A stretch of DNA of 33,852 nucleotides. Origin: Actinoallomurus sp. GTDB lineage: Bacteria; Actinomycetota; Actinomycetes; Streptosporangiales; Streptosporangiaceae. This document shows positions 23,089-33,852 of this stretch, piece by piece (the first letter of the stretch is position 1; each line of letters opens with the position of its first letter). The position numbers and the translations under genes were made by a program. Location of the stretch: NCBI GenBank assembly GCA_025964625.1, contig JAOPYL010000196.1, positions 1 to 33,852 of the forward strand, read 5' to 3'. The notes beneath the pieces are model-generated. The model ran no database searches, was not told the DNA's origin, and saw nothing but the letters and a program-made list of their open reading frames with translations.

Positions 23089-24573
23089 TCACAGCTCCGG
23101 AGCCTCCTTCAGCAGCGGACCGCCCCAGCGGTCCTCGAGCGCCTTCTCCACGGCGGCGCCGACGCGGTAGACGCGGTCGTCGGCCAGGACCGGCGCCATG
23201 ATCTGCAGTCCGACCGGCATGCGGTCCTCGTCGGCCAGGCCGCACGGCACCGAGATGGCGGCGTTGCCGGCCAGGTTCGACGGGATCGTGCACAGGTCGG
23301 CGAGGTACATCGCCATCGGGTCGTCGGCGCGCTCACCGATCGGGAACGCCGTCGTCGGCGTGGTCGGCGACACGAGCACGTCGACCTGGGTGTACGCCGC
23401 GTCGAAGTCACGCCCGATCAGCGTGCGGACCTGCTGCGCCTTGCCGTAGTAGGCGTCGTAGTAGCCACTGGACAGGGCGTACGTGCCGAGCATGATGCGC
23501 CGCTTGACCTCGGGACCGAAGCCCTCGGCGCGGGTGAGCGCCATGACCTCCTCGGCCGACCGGGCGCCGTCGTCGCCGACGCGCAGGCCGTATCGCATGG
23601 CGTCGAAGCGGGCCAGGTTGGACGAGCACTCCGACGGCGCGATCAGGTAGTACGCGGGCAGGGCGTAGGTGAAGTGCGGGCAGGAGACCTCGACCACCTT
23701 GGCCCCCAGCGACTCGAGCAGCTCGACCGCCTCGTGGAAGCGGGCCAGCACGCCCGGCTGGTAGCCCTCGCCGCCGAACTCCTTGACGACCCCGATCCGC
23801 AGGCCTTCGACGTCGGCGCGGCGCGCCGCCTCGACCACCGGGGGCACCGGCTGGTCGATCGACGTGGAGTCCATCGGGTCGTGGCCGGAGAACGCCTCGT
23901 GCAGGAGCGCCGCGTCGAGGACCGTACGGGCCAGCGGCCCGGGCGTGTCCAGCGAGGACGCGAACGCGATGAGGCCATAGCGCGAGGAGCCGCCGTAGGT
24001 GGGCTTCATGCCGACGAGGCCGGTGACCGCGGCCGGCTGGCGGATCGAGCCGCCCGTGTCGGTGCCGGTGGCGAGCGGCGCCTCGTAGGCGGCGACCGCC
24101 GCCGACGAGCCGCCGGAGGAGCCCCCGGGGATCTTCGTGAGGTCCCACGGGTTGTGCGTCGGCCCGTACGCGCTGTTCTCCGTCGAGGAGCCCATCGCGA
24201 ACTCGTCCATGTTGGTCTTGCCGAGGATGACCAGACCGGCCTCGCGCAGCCGCGCGGTGACGGTCGCGTCGTACGGCGGCCGCCAGCCATCCAGGATCGC
24301 CGACGAGCAGGTGGTCGGCATGTCCTTCGTGGTGAAGACGTCCTTGTGCGCGATGGGCACGCCGGCGAGGGGGCCGAGCCTCTCGCCCGCGGCGCGCTTG
24401 GCGTCGACCGCGCGCGCCTGCTCGAGGACGATGTCCTCATCGACGTGCAGGAACGCGTTGACGGAGCCGTCGACGGCGGCGATCCGGTCGAGATGGGCCT
24501 GGGCGACCTCGACCGCGGACGCCTCTCCGGAGGCGATGAGCGCGGCCAGGTCGGCGGCGGTCTTCTTGATCAT
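23089..24573 (-). CDS. gatA: Asp-tRNA(Asn)/Glu-tRNA(Gln) amidotransferase subunit A
   Basis: The 494-residue amidase subunit frees ammonia from glutamine for GatB. The Ser-cis-Ser-Lys triad is visible: Lys77 (IAHKDVF), Ser152 in the glycine/serine-rich [12 protein letters not shown] loop, and Ser176 in [11 protein letters not shown], at positions that match the known GatA numbering to within two residues. ATG 24573 overlaps the gatC stop (TGATG), with GAGGAGG just upstream inside gatC, so translation is coupled. A longer frame reaching 24969 runs across gatC and is not real. Confidence 0.97.
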   Translation of the reverse strand: MIKKTAADLAALIASGEASAVEVAQAHLDRIAAVDGSVNAFLHVDEDIVLEQARAVDAKRAAGERLGPLAGVPIAHKDVFTTKDMPTTCSSAILDGWRPPYDATVTARLREAGLVILGKTNMDEFAMGSSTENSAYGPTHNPWDLTKIPGGSSGGSSAAVAAYEAPLATGTDTGGSIRQPAAVTGLVGMKPTYGGSSRYGLIAFASSLDTPGPLARTVLDAALLHEAFSGHDPMDSTSIDQPVPPVVEAARRADVEGLRIGVVKEFGGEGYQPGVLARFHEAVELLESLGAKVVEVSCPHFTYALPAYYLIAPSECSSNLARFDAMRYGLRVGDDGARSAEEVMALTRAEGFGPEVKRRIMLGTYALSSGYYDAYYGKAQQVRTLIGRDFDAAYTQVDVLVSPTTPTTAFPIGERADDPMAMYLADLCTIPSNLAGNAAISVPCGLADEDRMPVGLQIMAPVLADDRVYRVGAAVEKALEDRWGGPLLKEAPEL

Positions 24574-24872
24574 CACGCCTCCTCGTCCAGGATCCGCGGG
24601 ACCTTGAAACGCTGTTCCTCGGCGGCCGGGGCGCCGGAGAGCGCCTGCTCGGGCGTCAGGCCGGGCCGTACCTGGTCGGCGCGGAGGACGTTCGTCAGCG
24701 GCAGCGCGTGCGAGGTCGGCGGGATGTTCTCCGCAGCGACCTCCTGCACCCGCGCGACCGCGGAGATGATGTCGTCGAGCTGGGTGGCGAGGTGATCGAG
24801 CTCGTCCTCGCGCAGCGCCAGCCGGGACAGCCGGGCGAGGTGGACCACCTCGTCGCGGGTGATGGCGGACAT
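24573..24872 (-). CDS. gatC: Asp-tRNA(Asn)/Glu-tRNA(Gln) amidotransferase subunit C
   Basis: This 99-residue linker subunit wraps GatA and GatB. Typical segments are [17 protein letters not shown] (4-20), then [20 protein letters not shown] and the C-terminal [14 protein letters not shown]. It heads the gatCAB operon and overlaps gatA by one base. There is no clear ribosome site. A TTGACA -35 at 24909-24904 lies upstream, but the best -10 (AACGGT, 6 nt before ATG) has a long 19-nt spacer, so a leaderless start is possible but not secure. Confidence 0.93.
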   Translation of the reverse strand: MSAITRDEVVHLARLSRLALREDELDHLATQLDDIISAVARVQEVAAENIPPTSHALPLTNVLRADQVRPGLTPEQALSGAPAAEEQRFKVPRILDEEA

Positions 24873-25021
24873 GTCGAAACCGTTTCTGCGATCGATGGGT
24901 TCCTGTCAATCCTAGAGGGCCCTGCCCACCAGCACCGACCGGTTTACTCAAGCATGATCGTCCCGTCACGGAGCGCGGGACCCGTGGGCCACCCGTGCGG
25001 ACACAGGGTGGGCACCGTCCC

Positions 25022-27121
25022 TCAGCAGGCCGCCTCCTCCGGCGCGCTGAACTCGGCCTCGCGCTCGCTCAGCCAGAGCGTCGCGTCGGCGGCCGTCATC
25101 GGGGGCCTGAAATGGTAGCCCTGGGCCGCGTCGCATCCCATCTGCCGGAGCAGAGTGACCGTCGCGGCGTCCTCGACGCCTTCCGCGACCGAGCGAAGCC
25201 CGAGCGTGTGCACGAGATCGACGATGGACTGCACGATCACCGCGTCGTCCCCGGCCTCGCACAGCCGGCCGACGAACGAGGCGTCGATCTTGATTTCTTC
25301 GACCGGCAGGCTCTTCAGGCGTACGAGCGAGGAGTAACCGGTGCCGAAGTCGTCGAGGCTCAGCGGGATGCCGAGCTTGGCGAGCCCCTCCACCGTGTCG
25401 GCGGCGTAGGCGGGCTCGGTCATCAGGATCCGCTCGGTGATCTCGAGCTGGAGGGCGTGCGGCGGCATGTCGTGACGGAGGAGCCCGGAGGCGATCGTCT
25501 CGGCGAGCGTCGAGTCGAGCAGGTCCCGCCCGGAGGCGTTGATGGCGACCTGGACCCGCAGACCCGCCTTCCACCACTCGGCCACCTGGTCGAGCGCGGC
25601 GTCGACCACGAAGTCGGTGATGCCTCGCATGAGGTAGGTCTGCTCGGCGATCGGCAGGAAGTAGTCGGGCTTGAGCAGACCCTTCTGCGGGTGCCGCCAG
25701 CGCAGCAGCGCCTCCATGCCCGCCGGCCTGCCGTCGTCGAGGAAGATCTTGGGCTGGTAGTGCAGCTCGAGCTCGCCGCGGTCGATGGCGCGCCGGAGCT
25801 CTCCCTGGCGGCCGAGACGCTCGGGCGAGTTGCGATCCCGGTCGGGTGAGTAGATCTCCACCCCGGTGCGGTGCTCCTTCGCGACGTACATCGCGACGTC
25901 CGCGCGCTGCAGCAGAAGCTCGAAGTCGGGGGCATGGTCGGGGTGCAGGGCGATGCCGACGCTGGCCTCCAGATCGAACGAGTTGCCGTCGAGACGGACC
26001 GGCTCGCTCAGCGCGGCCCGCAGCCGGGCCGCCACCTCACGGGCGGCGCGGGCGTCGCGCACGGCCGGCAGCAGCACCGCGAACTCGTCACCGCCGAGAC
26101 GCGCGACGAGGTCTCCGGGACGCACACTGTGGGTGAGGCGGTGCGCGACGAGCTGCAGCAGCCGGTCGCCCGTCGGGTGCCCGAGAGTGTCGTTGACCTC
26201 TTTGAACCGGTCGAGATCCAGCAGGAAGAGCCCGACCCGCTGCTTCTCCTCGCCGTCGTCGCCGCGCCCCGGCGCCGGGCGGCGCTCGAACTGGTGACGC
26301 GCCTCGGCGAGCGCCTCCTCGGTGCGGACGATCAGCAGCTTGCGGTTCGGGAGGCCGGTGAGGGCGTCGTGCAGGGCCTGGTGCTCGCGGCTGAGGGAGA
26401 CCGAGGCGTTCAGATAGACCGCGACGAACGGCAGCACGAACAGGGGCACGAACGCCGCCGACCGGTTCATCGCGACCACGACGAGCGGCGCCAGCCCGAG
26501 CAGCGCGCTGTGCACGAGAAGCTGGAGGCCGAGGTTCCACCGCATAGCCTTGACGATCGAGCCGCGCTCGTGGAACGCGATCGCCGCGTTGACCAACGCC
26601 AGGTTGACCACGAAGTACGCCATGCCGGCGAGCGCCACGGCGAGCAGGTCGGTGCCGCCGGGGACCCAGGCGTGGGTGGGCGAGGCCGTGATGCCGAACA
26701 TGAGGAGCACCAGGCCGGACGCCGTGAAGCTCAGGGTGTACTGCCCGACGTTGAACGCGGTGCGGTGCAGGGCGCGCCGGCGCAGGATGCCGGTGGCGAC
26801 GGCGGCGATGGCATGCAGGAGCAGCGCCGTCGGAAGGCCCGCGTAGAGAAGCGTCGCGAAGGTGAAGGTGGTCGAGATCGTCGCGCCGGTCGTCTCCGTG
26901 GAGCCCGGTGTGATGATCGGCCTCAGCTCGCCGAACACGATGAGGCAGCCGATGATCCAGAACAGCGGACTGCGCACCAGCATCTGAAGATCGCCGGTGT
27001 GGAGGAAGGCGAGCGAGGCGGCGAGTACCGCGACGCCGACCGAAGTGACACAGACGACATAGGCCCACAACGGGGATCCACGCCGGGGGACGGTGTCCCG
27101 CGTGTTGTTCGGGTCCTTCAT
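25022..27121 (-). CDS. Membrane GGDEF-EAL cyclic-di-GMP protein
   Basis: ATG 27121 (a GTG stands directly before it) gives 699 residues. Residues 18-240 contain about seven to eight membrane segments; no PAS domain is present. The GGDEF domain (245-425) has GGDEF at 343-347 and an RPGD inhibitory site exactly five residues before it (334-337), so feedback by c-di-GMP is expected. The EAL domain (440-690) keeps EAL (470-472), [27 protein letters not shown] and AEGVE, all the residues needed for phosphodiesterase activity. Lying next to ligA with this layout it resembles Streptomyces RmdB (SCO5495 as I recall, beside ligA); this orthology is inferred. It lies between ligA and gatC, same direction. 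Confidence 0.9.
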   Translation of the reverse strand: MKDPNNTRDTVPRRGSPLWAYVVCVTSVGVAVLAASLAFLHTGDLQMLVRSPLFWIIGCLIVFGELRPIITPGSTETTGATISTTFTFATLLYAGLPTALLLHAIAAVATGILRRRALHRTAFNVGQYTLSFTASGLVLLMFGITASPTHAWVPGGTDLLAVALAGMAYFVVNLALVNAAIAFHERGSIVKAMRWNLGLQLLVHSALLGLAPLVVVAMNRSAAFVPLFVLPFVAVYLNASVSLSREHQALHDALTGLPNRKLLIVRTEEALAEARHQFERRPAPGRGDDGEEKQRVGLFLLDLDRFKEVNDTLGHPTGDRLLQLVAHRLTHSVRPGDLVARLGGDEFAVLLPAVRDARAAREVAARLRAALSEPVRLDGNSFDLEASVGIALHPDHAPDFELLLQRADVAMYVAKEHRTGVEIYSPDRDRNSPERLGRQGELRRAIDRGELELHYQPKIFLDDGRPAGMEALLRWRHPQKGLLKPDYFLPIAEQTYLMRGITDFVVDAALDQVAEWWKAGLRVQVAINASGRDLLDSTLAETIASGLLRHDMPPHALQLEITERILMTEPAYAADTVEGLAKLGIPLSLDDFGTGYSSLVRLKSLPVEEIKIDASFVGRLCEAGDDAVIVQSIVDLVHTLGLRSVAEGVEDAATVTLLRQMGCDAAQGYHFRPPMTAADATLWLSEREAEFSAPEEAAC

Positions 27122-27297
27122 CACGTCCTCGGGGGGTTACACCAAACTGTTCCGCTTTTGACGAGGGCGGTGGTGTTTGGACGGACACAGGTAATGCTGA
27201 GGGGAGACTACGACGTTCGGGCAACTTCGCGAAACCGGTTGGGCACGTTCCGTTACGCCCGGAATCAACGGTCAGGCGCCACGACAGTGATCAGACG

Positions 27298-27311
27298 ATA
27301 CCGTACGGTAT
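27298..27311. promoter_or_regulatory. 14-bp perfect palindrome, TetR-operator-like
   Basis: ATACCGTACGGTAT is perfectly palindromic and lies in the 226-bp gap between the ligA stop and the GGDEF-EAL gene, about 177 bp upstream of the latter's start. Sites of this form are common for TetR-family regulators. No TetR gene is in the window. Confidence 0.45.
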
Positions 27312-27347
27312 GTTTACGCAGGTCAGAAAGTGGTCACGAGATCGCGG

Positions 27348-30654
<3,307 letters not shown>

Positions 30655-30660
30655 GGTCTG

Positions 30661-30666
30661 AGCCTA
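30661..30666 (-). promoter_or_regulatory. -10 box of the core-MetE-like gene, leaderless type
   Basis: TAGGCT (30666-30661 on the minus strand, fits TANNNT) ends 6 nt before the GTG start. No ribosome site is present. The -35 region is not distinctive. Confidence 0.5.
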
Positions 30667-30707
30667 GTCAGCCGATCACTGGAGTCGGCCAGCGGTGATC
30701 ACGCCGA

Positions 30708-31523
30708 TCACTTGATGAGCAGCGCCATCTGGTCGAGCCGCTCCAGGGTCTCGGCGGTGGGCTCGGTCGGCAGGTAGAACAAGATCTCGTCCACCTCCGC
30801 GAGGATCAGCTGTTCCACGACCTCGGGCTTGGGCTCGACGGCGTAGGCGACGACCGGCACATGCCGCCCGGCGCGCTTGCGCAGCTCCTGGACGGCCTCG
30901 GCGAGCTTGCCGTCGCCACGGGCGGCAACGGGCATCCAGCCGTCGCCGAACTCCAGCACGCGGTCGAGGGTCTTGGGCCCCCAGCCGCCGATGAGGATGG
31001 GCGGCCTCCGGACCGGCTTGGGCCAGGAGAAGATCGGGTCGAAGTTGACGAACTCCCCGTGGAACTCGGCCTGATCCTTCGTCCAGATCTCCTTGATGGC
31101 GAGGACGTACTCGCGCAGGCGGGCCATCCGGGTCGTCGGGTCCGTGCCGTGGTTGCGCATCTCCTCGCGGTTCCAGCCCGCGCCGACACCGACGACCGTC
31201 CGGCCTCCGGAGATCAGGTCGAGCGAGGCCACCTCCTTGGCGAAGATGATGGGGTCGCGCTCGATGATCAGTGCGATGCCCGTGCCGAGCTCGAGTCGCT
31301 CGGTGACGACCGCGGCGGCGGTCAGCGCCACGAACGGGTCCAGTGTCCGGTAGTACATCCGGGGCAGCTCGCCCCCGTCCGGATACGGGGTCTCCCGGCT
31401 CACCGGTATGTGGGTGTGCTCCGCCACGAACAGCGATTGGAATCCGCGCTCCTCGAGCGCCGGGCCGAGCACGGTGGGCTCGATCCCCTCATCGGTGATG
31501 AACGTCGACACGCCGAACTTCAT
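30708..31523 (-). CDS. F420-type LLM-class oxidoreductase (Rv2161c-like family)
   Basis: ATG 31523 with GGGGGGA just upstream gives 271 residues; the longer frame to 31772 is antisense noise from the mnmA region. The protein has the luciferase-like (LLM) TIM barrel: KFGVSTFITDEGI, ERGFQSLFVAEHTHIP, VALTAAAVVTERLELGTGI, KEVASLDLISGGRTVVGVGAGWNREEM in parts, and RPPILIGGWGPKTLDRVLEFGDGW. GVGAGWNREE and the aromatic/His N-terminal loop fit the F420-dependent subgroup (TIGR03619-like). The substrate is unknown. It lies between mnmA and the core-MetE-like gene, same direction, without overlap. Confidence 0.85.
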   Translation of the reverse strand: MKFGVSTFITDEGIEPTVLGPALEERGFQSLFVAEHTHIPVSRETPYPDGGELPRMYYRTLDPFVALTAAAVVTERLELGTGIALIIERDPIIFAKEVASLDLISGGRTVVGVGAGWNREEMRNHGTDPTTRMARLREYVLAIKEIWTKDQAEFHGEFVNFDPIFSWPKPVRRPPILIGGWGPKTLDRVLEFGDGWMPVAARGDGKLAEAVQELRKRAGRHVPVVAYAVEPKPEVVEQLILAEVDEILFYLPTEPTAETLERLDQMALLIK

Positions 31524-31599
31524 GGTCCCCCCAGGTGATAGCCCGGTCTTCTCATACCCGCACACCACCCGGCTGATCGCGGAGGCGACCACCAGTTGA

Positions 31600-32676
31600 T
31601 CAGGCCATGCTGGGCGCGGCCACCGCGATCGTGGCGGACCCCAGCACCGTGTCTCCGTCGTAGAGCACCGCGGCCTGGCCCTTGGCCACCCCGCGCGCGG
31701 GCTCGCGCATCCGGATCCGCAGCGCGTCGCCGTCGAGGCTCGCCGTGCAGTCGTGCACCTCGCCGTGGGCACGCAGCTGCACCCGGCAGTCGCGCGGCTC
31801 GGTGGGCGGCTCCCCCAGCCAGACCGGGCGCTCGCCGACGATCTCGTGAACGTCCAGCGCCTCGCGCGGGCCGACCGTCACCGTGTTGGTCACCGGGGAG
31901 ATGTCGAGCACGTAGCGGGGCCGGCCGTCGGGCGCGGGGCGGCCGAGCCGCAGCCCGTGCCGCTGGCCGATGGTGTAGGCGTAGGCGCCCTCGTGCTCGC
32001 CGAGCACCTCTCCGGAGGAGTCGACGATCGGGCCCTTCTCGGAGCCGAGCCGGCCGGCGAGGAAGCCCTGGGTGTCGCCGTCGGCGATGAAACAGATGTC
32101 GTGGCTGTCCGGCTTGTCGGCGACCGCCAGCCCGCGCCGCTCGGCCTCCCGCCGCACCTCCGCCTTGGTCGTGTCGCCGAGCGGGAACATCGCGTGCGCG
32201 AGTTGCTCCTTCGTGCAGACCGCCAGGACGTACGACTGGTCCTTTCCCATGTCGACGCTGCGCCGCAGCACGCCGTCGGCGAGCCGCGCGTGGTGGCCGG
32301 TGCAGACCGCGTCGAAGCCGAGTGCTAGCGCCTTGTCCAGCAGCGCCTGGAACTTGATCTTCTCGTTGCAGCGCAGGCACGGGTTGGGGGTACGGCCCGC
32401 GGCGTACTCGCTGACGAAGTCCTGGACGACGTCACGGTCGAACCGCTCGGCCATGTCCCACACGTAGAAGGGGATGCCGATCACGTCGGCGGCCCGGCGT
32501 GCGTCGCGGGCGTCCTCCAGCGTGCAGCACCCCCGGGCGCCGGTGCGGTAGGACTTGGGGTTGGAGGACAGCGCGAGGTGGACGCCGGTCACCTCGTGGC
32601 CGGCGTCGGCGGCCCGGGCGGCGGCGACGGCGGAGTCGACACCACCGGACATGGCGGCGAGTACGCGAAGAGTCAT
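31600..32676 (-). CDS. mnmA: tRNA 2-thiouridine(34) synthase MnmA
   Basis: The 358-residue enzyme activates U34 of tRNA-Lys/Glu/Gln with ATP and inserts sulfur. The PP-loop SGGVDS is at 10-15; the two catalytic cysteines are Cys100 (TPNPCLRCN) and Cys195 (SHDICFI), matching positions in E. coli MnmA. The KDQSYVL segment and the C-terminal beta domain ([12 protein letters not shown]) are present. ATG 32676 is chosen over a longer upstream frame because residues before it have no similarity, and a TACCCT -10 box lies 10 nt upstream. iscS, its usual sulfur-donor neighbour, would lie outside the window or elsewhere. Confidence 0.96.
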   Translation of the reverse strand: MTLRVLAAMSGGVDSAVAAARAADAGHEVTGVHLALSSNPKSYRTGARGCCTLEDARDARRAADVIGIPFYVWDMAERFDRDVVQDFVSEYAAGRTPNPCLRCNEKIKFQALLDKALALGFDAVCTGHHARLADGVLRRSVDMGKDQSYVLAVCTKEQLAHAMFPLGDTTKAEVRREAERRGLAVADKPDSHDICFIADGDTQGFLAGRLGSEKGPIVDSSGEVLGEHEGAYAYTIGQRHGLRLGRPAPDGRPRYVLDISPVTNTVTVGPREALDVHEIVGERPVWLGEPPTEPRDCRVQLRAHGEVHDCTASLDGDALRIRMREPARGVAKGQAAVLYDGDTVLGSATIAVAAPSMA

Positions 32677-32686
32677 GACCCAACCG

Positions 32687-32692
32687 AGGGTA
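32687..32692 (-). promoter_or_regulatory. -10 box of mnmA, near-leaderless
   Basis: TACCCT (32692-32687, minus strand) fits TANNNT and is 10 nt before ATG 32676, giving a 5' leader of about 3 nt. No Shine-Dalgarno is seen. Confidence 0.4.
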
Positions 32693-32787
32693 CGCGCTCC
32701 CGGGGCCGGCGTTCGGCCCAGGTGACCCCACCACGCCGAACGGTACGGAAACGCACCGGCCAAGCGTACGCAGGAGCCCGCCGCGCA

Positions 32788-32793
32788 TACGAT
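32788..32793 (+). promoter_or_regulatory. -10 box of the DUF695-like gene, near-leaderless
   Basis: TACGAT fits TANNNT and is 10 nt before ATG 32804, mirroring the spacing at mnmA on the other strand. The two promoters share a 127-bp divergent region. Confidence 0.4.
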
Positions 32794-32803
32794 TGGCGGC
32801 ACT

Positions 32804-33805
32804 ATGGGAATCTTCCGGCGCTCCGCTGACGCAGCCCCGCACATCGCGGCCATCGCCCGCTTCTGGGAGTGGTGGCCGCAGGCGCGCAGACGGCTGGACG
32901 AGGGCGTCCCCGCCGACGTCGCCGACGAGATGACCGAGCACGTCGAGGCCGTGCACCCCGACCTTGAGTGGGAGATCGGCCCCGGCCCCAGCCTGACCGT
33001 GAGCGGCGGCGGCGTGGGCGAGCTGCGCGGGATCGCCGAGCGCTGGCGGCGCGGCGCGCCCGACGACGGCTGGGAGTACCGCGCCGCGCGGTCCGCCGAC
33101 CCGGCGATGCTCAGCGGGAAACTCCAGCTCGACGAGCACGAGTTCGACCTGGAGTACGTCCGGATGGGGCTCCGCGCCGACGCCGCCCGCGCACGCGTCG
33201 ACGTCACGTCCTACCATCCGGACTTCCTGTTCGTACCGGAGGAGACCCAGCTCACCCTCACCTTCAGGGTGCTCGACTGGGCGCTGGGCGAGGACGACGT
33301 CGCGCGGTGGGTCGGAGACGTCCGTACGGTCGCCGACGAGCCGATGGACGCGCTGTCGGCGAGCATGCTGCCGCCCGTCGTCGAGCAGATCTCCGCGCCG
33401 TTCTCCGAACCCAACTGGCTGGCCGGCGAGGGCCGGACGCCGCTGGGCCATGCCGCGAGGGTCGCCGTGCGGTTCCCGCTGCACCGGCAGGACTACCCGC
33501 TCTGCGAGCTTTACGTCTCCGTGGCGCTGCCGTACGCCAACGCGAACCCGGACCGGCTGCCGGTCGAGCCGTCCGCGTCGGCGCTGCGCGAGTTCGAGGA
33601 GTCCGTCGAGTCGCTGGGCGCGCGGGCCGTGCTCGCCGCGCACGAGACCGGCGACGGGCGCCGGGTCTTCCATCTGTACGCCGACCCGGAGTCCGGTGCG
33701 GTGGCCGAGCTGGATCAGCTCGCGGCGGCCTGGGCCGAGGGGCGTGCCAAGGTCTCCTCGCAGCCCGACCCCGGCTGGGACGCCCTGGAGCCGTACCGGC
33801 CCTGA
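32804..33805 (+). CDS. DUF695-like protein of unknown function
   Basis: The 333-residue soluble protein has an N-terminal region with the [15 protein letters not shown] motif and [18 protein letters not shown], followed by [19 protein letters not shown], a layout seen in a family of uncharacterised bacterial proteins. The last 75 residues ([20 protein letters not shown], then [11 protein letters not shown] and [14 protein letters not shown]) resemble DUF695, in which DP-x-W-x-x-Y/L recurs. No signal peptide, membrane segment or catalytic motif is visible. It is divergent from mnmA, and a hairpin follows. The family assignment is by memory of its pattern and is moderate. Confidence 0.7.
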   Translation: MGIFRRSADAAPHIAAIARFWEWWPQARRRLDEGVPADVADEMTEHVEAVHPDLEWEIGPGPSLTVSGGGVGELRGIAERWRRGAPDDGWEYRAARSADPAMLSGKLQLDEHEFDLEYVRMGLRADAARARVDVTSYHPDFLFVPEETQLTLTFRVLDWALGEDDVARWVGDVRTVADEPMDALSASMLPPVVEQISAPFSEPNWLAGEGRTPLGHAARVAVRFPLHRQDYPLCELYVSVALPYANANPDRLPVEPSASALREFEESVESLGARAVLAAHETGDGRRVFHLYADPESGAVAELDQLAAAWAEGRAKVSSQPDPGWDALEPYRP

Positions 33806-33820
33806 CGGGTCGTCCGCACG

Positions 33821-33845
33821 CCGCGGCGCTCAGGCGGCGCCGCGG
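33821..33845 (+). terminator. Hairpin after the DUF695-like gene
   Basis: CCGCGGCGC (33821-33829) and GCGCCGCGG (33837-33845) form a 9-bp stem with a 7-nt loop, 16 bp after the stop codon. No U-tract is visible before the window ends. Confidence 0.5.
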
Positions 33846-33852
33846 GCCGTCC

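Noticed and set aside
31600-33207. 535-codon version of MnmA reaching into the divergent gene
   Set aside because: Residues before ATG 32676 are antisense to the DUF695-like gene; MnmA from 32676 has the expected length and begins two codons-to-ten before the PP-loop as usual.

Overview
The window is chromosomal DNA of a high-GC actinomycete. The evidence is the G/C-rich third codon positions, GTG and TTG starts, several near-leaderless genes, and a gene order that matches a known actinobacterial block. In Mycobacterium tuberculosis the run leuB, serA1, ilvC, ilvN, ilvB1 ... gatB, gatA, gatC, ligA, Rv3015c, trmU/mnmA lies in the same order and direction. Streptomyces has a comparable block. 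A morphologically complex actinomycete (Streptomyces, Thermomonosporaceae or Streptosporangiaceae type) fits best, but the genus cannot be fixed from the sequence alone.

Positions 1-14.4 kb carry the branched-chain amino acid (BCAA) genes. On the minus strand, in order of transcription, they are ilvB-ilvN-ilvC, serA, leuB, ilvE and cimA (cut by the window edge). Non-BCAA genes sit between them: an SseB-like gene, a module of ROK repressor, APC permease and ROK kinase between leuB and serA, a tiny 36-codon gene, and an internally shortened Uma2 gene. The regulatory DNA is the most interesting part. cimA and ilvB each follow a short leader peptide with a run of Leu/Ile/Val codons (LLII and LILVL) and an intrinsic terminator with a U-tract, which is the layout of ribosome-mediated attenuators. 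A 15-bp dyad, TCTCA-N5-TGAGA or a close variant, lies upstream of cimA, of leuB (two tandem copies), of ilvB and of the tiny gene. This suggests one shared transcription factor acting on top of attenuation.

Positions 14.4-21.5 kb hold a secreted peptidoglycan amidase, a membrane PAS-GGDEF-EAL protein, a D-2-hydroxyacid dehydrogenase, a remnant of a PQQ-type sugar dehydrogenase, and a suppressor-of-fused (SUFU) domain protein.

Positions 21.5-33.85 kb are mostly housekeeping genes on the minus strand: gatC-gatA-gatB (tRNA amidotransferase), a second membrane GGDEF-EAL protein, ligA (NAD-dependent DNA ligase), a core-MetE-like protein, an F420-type LLM oxidoreductase and mnmA (tRNA 2-thiouridylase). 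A divergent DUF695-like gene ends the window. I see no tRNA, rRNA, CRISPR array, insertion sequence or phage gene. CDS coordinates include the stop codon.
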